From: Anaeromyces robustus
Taxonomy: Eukaryota; Neocallimastigomycota; Neocallimastigomycetes; Neocallimastigales; Neocallimastigaceae
Reading direction: 5' to 3'
Assembly: GCA_002104895.1 (NCBI GenBank)
Contig: MCFG01000534.1
Location: forward strand, 1-35,631
Length of the DNA stretch: 35,631 nt
A program made the position numbers and the translations under genes. Numbering within the stretch: position 1 is the first letter of the stretch; every line of letters begins with the position of its first letter. The notes below the pieces were generated by a model. The model was not told the DNA's origin. It searched no databases and saw only the letters and a program-made list of their open reading frames with translations. Below are positions 20,150 through 29,300 of the stretch, in pieces.

Positions 20150-20189
20150 CATGGTTACTATTTTATTAATTGTGAGATTCGTTACATGG

Positions 20190-20198
20190 TCCTCTTTC
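20190..20198 (-). promoter_or_regulatory. Polypurine tract of gypsy G
   Basis: The minus strand reads GAAAGAGGA, then CCA, then the TGTAACG start of the LTR. Position and composition fit a plus-strand primer. Confidence 0.75.
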
Positions 20199-20298
20199 AG
20201 GATTCGAATACCAGACGAATCTTAAAACTAGGCTAAACTATACTAAGAAAATTTTAACTAAATTTTAAACTATACTATATAGGTGTAAAAATAAGATA

Positions 20299-20545
20299 AT
20301 TTGATATTAATAAAGATACATGAATATTAATAAGGTTTACATGATATTAATAAAAATTTTTTATTTCATAAGAATATTAATAAGTTTTAATTTTATAAGT
20401 TTGATAATAATAAAGTAATTATTTGACTAAGTAATATTAATAAATTTTAATTTTATAACTAATATAGGTTTGATATTAATAAGTATTGATAAATTTTAGT
20501 TTTTTAACTAAGTAATAAATTTAGTTTGATATTAATAAAGTATTA
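20299..20545 (-). repeat. Spaced copies of an ATATTAATAA motif in the gypsy G 3' untranslated region
   Basis: About eight copies of (G)ATATTAATAA, some with one change, recur every 16 to 60 bp between the chromodomain and the purine tract. The surrounding bases are not conserved. No frame is present. Confidence 0.55.
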
Positions 20546-20572
20546 GATAAATTCGTTCAGAATCTAAGTTCT

Positions 20573-21206
20573 TTAATTTGTTTTATTGAATTTTTTAAGT
20601 AATTCTGGCTCCCAAGAAGCTTCTGATAAAGGATAACCTTTCCATTTTATTAAGTATTGTATTTTTCCGTAATGCTTTCTTTTGTCCAAAATTTCTTCGA
20701 CTTCATATTCCTCTTCTTCATTCACAATTATTGGTGGTGGGGGTGCTTGCTTCCTTTTGAATTTGTCTTCGAAGTAAGGTTCAAGTTCAGATACATGAAT
20801 AATTGGATGAATTCTAAGAGTTTTTGGTAGTTCAATTTTATAAGAAACTGGGGATACTTTTTCAATAATCCTAAACGGTCCCAATTTTCTTGGTTTAAGC
20901 TTTTTATTTTTGTTTCGAATTATTAATGAACTATTAATCCAAACTTTGTCATTAATTTTATATTCTGGAGCCTTTATACGATGTTTATTCGCAAAAATTT
21001 CTTGTTTTTTAACTGCTTGTTTTAGATTTTCTTTTAATTCCTTGAATAATTCAGACAAATCTTTTGTAAATTGGTCTGCACGGGGAACATCTGAAGTACT
21101 GGGGATTGCTGGAGAAAATCTTGGGTTATATCCATAATTGGCATAGAATGGGGATTCTTTTAAGGATTCTTGTATTGTGTTGTTATAACAAAATTCTGCG
21201 AGATAT
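20573..21206 (-). pseudogene. Gypsy G integrase C-terminal part with chromodomain
   Basis: From the LTR edge the minus strand reads YLAEFCYNNTIQESLKESPF and ANYGYNPRF, the end of the integrase core. It continues through the charged helix (NLKQAVKKQEIFANKHR), the SH3-like/GPY module (INDKVWINSSL, LGPFRIIEK), IHPIIHVSELEPYF, a Pro-rich hinge and the chromodomain (YEVEEILDKRKHYGKIQYL then IKWKGYPLSEASWEP), ending at a stop. The aromatic residues Y, W and W of the methyl-lysine cage type are present. In chromoviruses this domain binds histone marks and steers integration. The C-terminal 200 codons are open, but the catalytic residues are lost upstream. Confidence 0.93.
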
Positions 21207-21733
21207 TGTAACGAAACTCATAATCAGTAAATTAGTAACCATGGTTTAGTGGTTAAATACTATGACCATTGAGCTGAACTCCTTGGGTTCGACTCACACT
21301 CATTCTCAATTTATAAAAAATTTTTTATTTTAAGAAAAATTTATTATTAATTTCTGTATTTTATTTCTGTATTTTATTTCTGTATTTTATCATAGAAATT
21401 AATAGAATAAAATCAGAAATTTTCGGATAAAAATTTTTATAATTTATCCTTTTTCCATAAGATTCTTTTTTATCAAAAAAATTTAAGTTTCGAGAACTTT
21501 TTAGAAATTTTTATTATTTTCAAAAAAATATAAATAGGTGTAAAATTCATTAATAAAATATTTTTTAATTCGTGCTTTTATTAATTAGTTTATAAGTAAT
21601 TTGAAATATTATAATAACTAATTAATAATTAATATTTATACTTTAAAATTAATTAAACTTATTTCTAACAAAACATATTTATTTTAAATTACTTTATTGT
21701 TTATAAACCTATTGTGTAAAAGCAAACGTTACA
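21207..21733 (+). mobile_element. LTR, family b (527 bp), at the G/F junction
   Basis: It starts TGTAACGAAACTCAT and ends AAACGTTACA. The flanking 5-mers are GATAT and GTTAT, one mismatch. Either the duplication has mutated or the LTR marks a recombination joint, because gypsy G sequence lies to the left and copia F sequence about 120 bp to the right. A TATAAATAGG near 21530 gives the + sense. Confidence 0.88.
21236..21300 (+). promoter_or_regulatory. tRNA-like module with A and B boxes (family b)
   Basis: A box TGGTTTAGTGG lies at 21242-21252 and B box GGTTCGACTCA at 21286-21296, with 44-bp spacing and the same offset in the LTR as in the other copies. Confidence 0.72.
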
Positions 21734-22054
21734 GTTATTGTAACTTGGAATAAAAATTGGAGATTTTGGATTTTTATCTATAAATAAAATTTTGACTACT
21801 TTTTTATGTGATAAAGTGAACTTTTAGTTTTACATATGGTGTAATTATCCTTTCTAAATTTTATTATAATCTTGTATATTATTATTATTATTCTGTACTA
21901 TATTATTGGAATTGTTATTTAAATTATTTACATTGAAAATTTTATTATCACTATTAGAAAAATTTTTATTGTTAATATTGTTATTTATATTATCATTTAT
22001 ATTAAAAACCTTATTATTATTAATTTGTTCATTAATATTTGAATTATTAATATT

Positions 22055-22650
22055 TGTAACGAATCCTAGAATTAGTAAAATAGTAACCATGGCCTAGTGG
22101 TTAGTCACTATGACCATCAGGGCAAACGCTCTGGGTTTGACCCACACTAGTTCCAAATTTTATAAAAAAAAATTTTATTTTAAAATTTAATTACAAATTT
22201 CTGTATTTTATTCTGTATTTGTTTCTGTATTTTATTTCTGTATTTCTTCATAGAATTACATGGAATAAAATTAGAAACTTTAAGAAAAAATTTTATAATA
22301 TTTCTTTATTTTTCTATAAGATTCATTTTCAATCGAAAAATCTAAGTTTCTAGCATTTTTCATTATTTTTTTTATATACTTTTATTTTTAAAACTATTTT
22401 TCCGAAAAAACTATAAATAGGTGTAAAATTTTACAAAGAAAATATTTTTTAAAATCGCACTTTTATTAACTAATTAGTTCATAAGTAATTTGAAATATTA
22501 CATTACTAATTGTTAATAAATAATATTTTAATAATTTAATAAATTAATAAAACAAGATCTCAAAAAACAAATTCAATTACTTATAAATATTATTACGAAC
22601 CTATTGTGTTACAAAACAAAAGACAATCTTATCCCTTTAGGATTGTTACA
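22055..22650 (+). mobile_element. Solo LTR, family b (596 bp), inside copia F
   Basis: It runs from TGTAACGAATCCTAG to AGGATTGTTACA with ATATT duplicated (22050-22054, 22651-22655). It has the tRNA-like module near its start and a TATA-like CTATAAATAGG near 22410. Confidence 0.95.
22086..22150 (+). promoter_or_regulatory. tRNA-like module, decayed B box (family b)
   Basis: A box TGGCCTAGTGG lies at 22090-22100. The B box reads GGTTTGACCCA (22134-22144), with changes in the core, so this copy is probably inactive. The hairpin ATGGCCTAGTG / CACTATGACCAT is retained. Spacing is again 44 bp. Confidence 0.7.
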
Positions 22651-22864
22651 ATATTATTGTGTTCAAAATTATTATTATAAAAATTTTCATTAATTAAATT
22701 TTCATTTTTATTATTAATTAATATATTATTGTGTAAAATTTTATATTCAAATTTATTATTAAATAAGGTTTTGTCTGTGTTTATTTCATTAAAAATTATT
22801 TTTTTTATTTCAAAATTTGAAAAATTTTTATTATTAAAATTTTTTTTCATCAAAAATTTGATTT

Positions 22865-24965
22865 TTATTTTTTTGAAAATTCAGATTCTAAATTTTTGAA
22901 GCTACTTTGAGTAGCAATATCTTTTGAATTTGTATTGTAATTTTTGTTGTTATTTATATCATTTTGATCCTCTTTCAAAGAACTTTCAGGATCTATATTA
23001 TTTATTAGTCCATCATCTTCGCCTTCAGAAGAAATTGCTGAAGAATAATGGCTACTTTCTTCTGAAAAATTTGTCGCGTTTTCATCATTTTCTTTGTTTA
23101 TTTGTTTATAATTATTATTTTGTGAATCATTATTACTTAAATTTTCTTTTTCATTACTTATTTGTTTATTATTATTACTATTTAGTGAATTATTATTATT
23201 TAAATTTTCTTTTTTATTATTTATTTGTTTATTATTATTATTTTTATTATTATTATTATCATTTTTATTATTGATATTTGCTTTGTTGTTTAATTTTAAA
23301 AATTCTTTTTCATTATTATGTGTTTTTAAGTAATTTCTTAAATTTTTTATATAGAAATGGCCAAGCCGTCGATGCCAAATTAATTCATCGACATTCGGTG
23401 AATTTTGCATGACCATTATATTATTTTTATTGTTTTTAAATTCATACTTTTTTAAACAATAGCCATAAATATTAATTTCATTTCTTTTATTAGATTTATA
23501 ACTTGCTATTGTTTTGTAGTTTGAATCTAGCAATCTAAGAATAAAATTGTCGTTTAATTTTTCAATTAAAACTTTTATTCCTGATTTGGCTAGTTCAATA
23601 CCACTAATCATGTTTTTTGTTACATTTTTTGAATATAAAACATGATTTAATTTCAAAGTATGTTTATTTACCTTTAAGTCTACTTCACTATAGCCTTCAA
23701 ACTTGCAGACAGTACCATTAGCACATTTTAAAGTTATTTTCTCGTTCTTAAAGTTCTTTAAAATATTTTTATTGTTAGTTATATGTTCTCCAGCGCCTAA
23801 ATCATATAACCACTCAATTTTGTTATTTTTATTTTTATTTTTATTTAATAAATTTTTATTATTCTTTAAATTTCTGGAAATACGCGTGTTTTTATATTTA
23901 TTATTAATATTTTCATAATTATTATCGTGATTATTATAATTTATAAAGTGTAATGATTTATTATCATCATTTTCATTGTACACTTTATTATCAATATTAT
24001 ATTTTAATTCATCATTATTAAAACCATTGTTATATTCATCATTTAATTCGAAATTGTTCATATAACCCATGTATCTTTGTTTTTCGTTATTAAAATTATC
24101 ATTTGGTCTGGCGGTAGCTTTTCTATTTGGATTCTTCAAATTAAACCAGCAATCCTTAGTAGAGTGACCATTTTTATCACATATATGACAATATTTATTA
24201 TTATTTTTGTTATTATTTTTATTATCATTGTTTTTTCCAAAATTATTTTTCTTATGGGCATTAATAGTAGATTTATTATTATTTTTATTTTTAGAATTAT
24301 TATTAAAATTTCTTGGCTTTTTAAAATTCTTATGGATGGCATCTATTTCCATTGGATCATCTTTCTCTTCTTCTTCTTTTTCCATCCACTGGCCAGCATA
24401 ACATTTCATAGAAATGTTATATTTTATTCTTTTTATCAGGCTTTGAGAATCTTCATTTTCCTTAAATTCAAACTTGTTTTTAAAGCCTGTTGGAAAAGTA
24501 TTATAAATATATTTTATCTTTTCTTTATCTGATAGTTTAAAATCAGATTTATTCATATTCTCAAAAATATTATCTAACTTAGTTAATATTTTTGGAATTT
24601 CTTTAATGTTTTTGGCCTTTAATTTTTCAATTTTATTGGCCCAATATAACATATCAGTTTCATCTTCTCCATATTCACCTTTAAGGTATGTCATAATGGA
24701 GAACACTGATTCTAGTTTTAAGATATCTTTTGCTATGGCAGGATTAATAGAAGTTAATATTATTAATCTTGCTTTTTTTATTTTCAATGGTAGCTTTTCT
24801 AATTTCTTCTTCTGTTCTACCATTTTCTTTTAATTCCTTAACAATATCCTTCTCGGCATATTTGTTAAGTTTTTTAATGTATAAAGTATCCATAACAATG
24901 TTATGCCATACTTCAAAATTATCGCCATTAAGGCATATATTTAATTCATTATTTAAATTACTCAT
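22865..24965 (-). pseudogene. Copia F Gag, protease and pre-integrase domain
   Basis: The start is ATG at 24965 (MSNLNNELNICLNGDNFEVW). A frame change at a 7-T run (24773-24779) breaks Gag after about 60 codons; the rest is open to 22865. Domains in order: Gag capsid region (ARLIILTSINPAIAKDIL, LDNIFENMNKSDF), zinc knuckle CHICDKNGHSTKDC, an Asn-rich spacer, a protease with WLYDLGAGEHIT where the family has D-S-G (Ser to Leu by one base), and pre-integrase ELIWHRRLGHFYIKNLRNYL. The HHCC and DDE domains should follow, but the frame enters Asn-rich linker instead. Gag and protease share one frame, unlike in element H. The copy cannot be active. Confidence 0.9.
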
Positions 24966-25036
24966 TTTTATTTTATTATTTTTAATATTTTATTAATATT
25001 TTATTTATAATTAATGTTAATCTTTATTTATGATTA

Positions 25037-25058
25037 GAGCTCCGTGAGACTCTTAATC
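25037..25058 (-). promoter_or_regulatory. Primer-binding site of copia F, complementary to the tRNA-Lys(CUU) anticodon arm
   Basis: The plus strand of this site reads GTGAGACTCTTAATC directly before the LTR, which is the anticodon stem and loop of tRNA-Lys with anticodon CTT (CTCTTAA loop). The RNA of the element therefore has its complement immediately after the 5' LTR. Priming would use the 5' part of the tRNA cut in the anticodon stem, as known for Drosophila copia with initiator tRNA-Met. Confidence 0.75.
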
Positions 25059-25362
25059 TGTTAATTTATTTTGTTTATATAATTTATTTATTTAATATAT
25101 TTAATAATTAATACATTTATTTAATATGAAAGAATTAAACACAACTTCTTCAAAGAATAAAATTATTGTCAGGTGAGAATATAAAATAGAATATATCATG
25201 TGAATACATGACTTTACATAAAATAATGTGTAATACATAAAAATATAATGATTACAAATGATTACATAAATTTAAGATATTTACATAAATAATGTTAATA
25301 AAACATAAATATACTATTTACACATGATTAATAAAATAAAGTTATAAATTTAAATCTTAACA
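25059..25362 (-). repeat. 5' LTR of copia F (304 bp)
   Basis: On the minus strand it runs from TGTTAAGATTTAAATTT to AATAAATTAACA, so it has TGTTAA/TTAACA inverted ends, and the primer site follows with no gap. It is not similar to the LTR of H. The partner LTR is missing. Confidence 0.75.
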
Positions 25363-25697
25363 TTACTATTAAGGGAGAGTTGCATTTCGAAAATTTGTAT
25401 TTAAAAAACTTGTATTTCGTAAAATGGCTTGAATATTTTTTATTTAAAGCCACTTAATTTCATTAAAAATTAAATAAATAAATAATAATTAATTAAATAA
25501 ATAAAGTTGCAATTTGCAAAAATTTTTAAGTCACGTATAATTACGTGGGGCGTATATGCAATTGTGTCATTGTTTTGTGGCTTATTTCTACAATTTTTTT
25601 AAAGCCATATATTTAATTTATGGCGTTAATAATAATTGTGTTGATATTTTATGACGTAAATATAAAAGCCACCAAAATTTTGGCGAATAAATTAAAA
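25363..25697. other. Non-coding stretch rich in short hairpins
   Basis: No coding frame is seen. Hairpins include CACGTA-TAAT-TACGTG, GCCATA / TATGGC and the palindrome CCAAAATTTTGG. GCCA and TGGC recur at least six times. The stretch shares TTTCGAAAATTTGTATTT with 18758-18795. Confidence 0.5.
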
Positions 25698-26303
25698 CAA
25701 AATAAAAAATAAAAAAACATTTTTTTAAAAAAAATTAATAATAAATAAAATAATAAATAAAGAAATTTTACACGAAATTATGAAAACGAGATGAAATGTA
25801 GATTTCAAAATATTTTATTAAACTTAGTTCTATTATTTTATTATTACATGTATACATATTTTATAATTACATATAAGTTATTACATAAAAATTTACTACA
25901 TAAATTTTTATTGTACTACATAATAATACATTATGGATAATATATAAAATAATTCTATAATAATAAATATTATAATATCATAGCTATAAAGTATAATATT
26001 CAAAATAAAAAATAAAAAAACATTTTTTTAAAAAAAATTAATAATAAATAAAATAATAAATAAAGAAATTTTACACGAAATTATGAAAACGAGATGAAAT
26101 GTAGATTTCAAAATATTTTATTAAACTTAGTTCTATTATTTTATTATTACATGTATACATATTTTATAATTACATATAAGTTATTACATAAAAATTTACT
26201 ACATAAATTTTTATTGTACTACATAATAATACATTATGGATAATATATAAAATAATTCTATAATAATAAATATTATAATATCATAGCTATAAAGTATAAT
26301 ATT
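25698..26303 (+). repeat. 303-bp tandem duplication at the 3' edge of copia H
   Basis: Positions 25698-26000 and 26001-26303 look identical. Each unit holds the flanking repeat P arm, the target AGAAA and all but the last 17 bp of the copia H LTR. The duplication therefore happened after H inserted. Confidence 0.93.
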
Positions 26304-26320
26304 GAACTTTATTTCTAACA
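26069..26320 (-). repeat. 3' LTR of copia H (252 bp)
   Basis: On the minus strand it runs from TGTTAGAAATAAAG, beside the purine tract, to TCGTGTAAAA. It matches 31898-32149 at every position compared. The 3' end lacks the usual CA. Because of a run of T, the last base and the duplication (AGAAA or AGAAAT) are uncertain by one. Confidence 0.95.
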
Positions 26321-26330
26321 TTCCCCCTAA
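26321..26330 (-). promoter_or_regulatory. Polypurine tract of copia H
   Basis: The minus strand reads TTAGGGGGAA immediately before the TGTTAG start of the 3' LTR and 12 bp after the pol stop codon. Confidence 0.88.
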
Positions 26331-26342
26331 AGTTTAATATTT

Positions 26343-29300
26343 CTAAAATCTTGTAAGTACTCTATTTCTAAATTTTGTCATTAAAGTTCCATTTAAATAT
26401 TTGGTGAATCCATCTGCCAAATTGTCCATTGACTTTATGTATTGTAAATTTATTAAATTTCCTTTGACTAATTCTTTTACTTTGTGAATTCTGATTTGGA
26501 TGTGCTTTGACTTTGAAGTTATCGTTTCATTATTGCAAAAATGAATAGCAGCTTGATTGTCAGAATTTATTGTAATAATTTCTGGTTCTAAATTTAATTC
26601 ACTTAAGATATTTCTATACCACAAAACTTCCTTTGCGCACTCAGAAATTCCATAGTATTCACTTTCGGCAGTAGATAGTGATACGCAATTTTGGAGCTTT
26701 GAATACCAACTTGTAGCGCCATTTCCAATTTTCACTAGGTATCCAGTTGTAGATCTTCTGGTTTCCTTATCACCAGCAAAATCAGAATCTACATAAACTT
26801 TAATATCATTATTTTTAAAATAAAATTTTATACCAAATTTCGGATTACCTTTTAGATATTTCATTATCTTCTTGACATTTATCCAATCTTCTAAAGTTGG
26901 ATCATTAGATTTTCTAGAAGCTTTACTTACTGCAAATAATATATCTGGTCTTGTACAAATAGCCAGGTATAATAAACTTCCAATTGCTTTCTTGTATGTT
27001 GTTGAATTGAATTTAATTTTCTTAAGTCTTTCATCTTCAATAGGTTGCATATTTGATGTAGGCCTACAGTCTTGCATATTGAATTTAATTAAAATATCAT
27101 TTAAATATTTTTCTTGATGTAATAAGTATCCATCTTCGTGTTTTTCAAACTTGATACCTAATATATAGTCAACAGGTCCTATATCTGTTATTTCGAAATT
27201 TTCTTTTAAAAGTGCTTTTGTATTTTTGATTTCTTCATTAGTGCCTGTTAATAATATATCATCTACATAGACACCAAGGATACATATTATCTTACCTTTT
27301 TCGTCCTTTTTTATGTATACACATGGATCACTTTTAAGTCTTATAAATTTTAAATTTAATAACGTTTCATTTAATTTTTGGTTCCATGCGCGTCCAGATT
27401 GTTTTAATCCATACAAAGCCTTATTCAATTTCCAATATCCCTTCTTATAGCTTTCGTGTCCTTCTGGGGCAAGCATGTATATATCTTCTTCAAGATTAGC
27501 GTTTAGATATGCTGTCTTTATATCTATTTGATGTAGCTCATACTCATAGTATGATGCTAAAGCTGTAATTAACCTAAGTGAATTTTGTTTTAATGTTGGA
27601 GAATATATTTCGAAGAAATCAATACCTTCCTTTTGAGTAAAACCACGTGCAACTAGTCTTGCTTTCCATTTCTTTATTCTACCTTTAGAGTCTAATTTAT
27701 ATGTATATACCCATTTACATGAAATTAAATTTACATCCTTAGGTAATTTCTCAACAACTGTATATACATTTAACTTTTTCATACTTTCTAGTTCACTAAG
27801 CATTGCATCAATCCAATTATTTTTATCTTTTCTTTTAAAAATTTCTTTATATGTTTTTGGTGGTTCATTTTCTATTTTATTTGCTGCAAAAGAAAAGTTT
27901 TTATTTTCTATTTCATATTTATTAATATTTATGGTTTTATTCCTCTTATTAGTTTTCTTATCTTTAATTGGTCCTTTACGTTTATTTCCAGCATATTTCT
28001 TTAAATTTTTGAATTCAACTTCATTATATTCTAAATTATTTGATTTAGTATCATTATCCCTTTTATTTTCTTTATTTTTATCGTTTGAAATTTCATTTTT
28101 ATTATTATTTTCCTTTATTGATTTATTTTTAATTCTATCTAACTTTTTGCTTAATGGCTCAATATCGCTTTCTGAATCTTCACTGTCTGAATAATTTTCT
28201 TGTTTATTTCGTGTTTTTGTTTTATATTTTGATATTTTACTTTTACTATTATTAAATCTTCTCTTAAAATTTGAATTTAAATTTGAATTTAAATTTCCAT
28301 TATTTTCTTTATTTACTTTAAATTCAAAAATTTTCTTTTCTGTTTTTTCTTTTTCATTATTTATATCTATATCACTATTTTCATTTTCATTACCTGCTTT
28401 ACTCTCTGTAATTTCTTTGTTTACATTTTTGGTATTTGAAATTTCTTTGTTTACATTTTCGATATTTTGGTTTTCTTTGTTTACATTTGTATTAGGTAAT
28501 TGTTTATCATTGTTATTATTATATTCTATATTATTTTCATTGTTTATATAATTACTATCATTATCTTTCTCATTTTCATCCATACGAATATCATCATCTG
28601 TTTTATATTCCTCATTATTATTTTTGTTTACATTTAAATTAAGATCTTTGGATTTATCATTATTTAAATTTTCAAATTTAATATTTGATATATTCTCGTT
28701 TTCCTTTAATTTATTATTGTTTATACCATTTTCAATATTAACATTATTATTAAAGTTATTTTTACTTACTTCATTATTACTTACATTCCCATTTAATTTT
28801 AAATTATCGTGATTTTTGTCATTTCCATCATTTTCATCATTTCCATTTTTAATTTTATTTAAATTTGAATTTAATTGTGGATTTAATGTTTTATTTTGAT
28901 CATTATTAAGTAAATTATAATTACAATTATTTAAATTTTCATTATAAACGTTCCTATTAATGTTTTCATTTTGAATAAAATTATTATTTTCATTTTGAAA
29001 ATATTTATTTTGAGCATTTAAATTTTCAAAATAATTCAAGTGGCCATTTTGGGAAATGGTCGAATTTAGAAAATATGGAATTGGCAATTGAGGAATATAA
29101 TAATATAAATTTTTATATAAATTATTTAAATAATTGTTGTACATTAAATTATTTTGATTGAATAAATTATTTGTATTAATTTGATTCATGTAATTTGTTT
29201 TATTAGAAATTTCATTTTCGTGTGTGTTTCTATTTAAATCATTTGATGGAACTTGGAATGGTGGAGTAATTAATGTTTTATTCTCATTAATAATGTTTTC

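Larger units (their letters stand above)
18926..20186 (-). repeat. 3' LTR of gypsy G (family b), split by a family-c LTR
   Basis: On the minus strand it starts TGTAACGAATCTCACAATT at 20186, beside the purine tract. The other end is set tentatively at 18926 (TTTATTACA), giving about 572 bp without the insert. It contains the tRNA-like module and TATAAATAGG. This link shows which internal region the tRNA-bearing LTRs belong to. Confidence 0.75.
18926..21206 (-). mobile_element. Ty3/gypsy chromovirus G, 3' part only
   Basis: On the minus strand it has the integrase C-terminal part with a clear chromodomain, a 0.39-kb untranslated region, a purine tract, and a 3' LTR of family b. The LTR is itself split by a family-c solo LTR. 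Upstream, the integrase is cut by another family-b LTR at 21207; about a dozen plausible codons (NFYSKLQ) may continue beyond it, and then the identity is lost. Confidence 0.88.
21854..22853 (-). pseudogene. Copia F Asn-rich linker, split by a solo LTR
   Basis: On the minus strand the two open parts (22853-22651 and 22054-21854) read almost only Asn, Ile, Lys, Glu and Phe, for example NNFEHNNI and, beyond the LTR, NSNINEQINNNKV. They join in frame once the LTR and one ATATT are removed. In H the matching position is the long Asn-rich segment between integrase and RT. No catalytic motif is present. Such linkers have no known function, and in this AT-rich genome Asn codons (AAT, AAC) are easily expanded. 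Confidence 0.65.
21854..25362 (-). mobile_element. Ty1/copia retrotransposon F, missing integrase and RT
   Basis: On the minus strand it has a 5' LTR, a primer site, gag with zinc knuckle, protease and the pre-integrase domain, then directly the Asn-rich linker that in element H lies between integrase and RT. The integrase core is deleted, and the element ends before RT near 21854. A family-b solo LTR interrupts the linker (22055-22650). The 115 bp between 21734 and 21853 could not be assigned. Confidence 0.87.

Noticed and set aside
22924-23274. Tyr/Phe/Leu-rich plus-strand frames opposite copia F
   Set aside because: They are complements of Asn/Lys-rich codons on the minus strand; no independent coding evidence.
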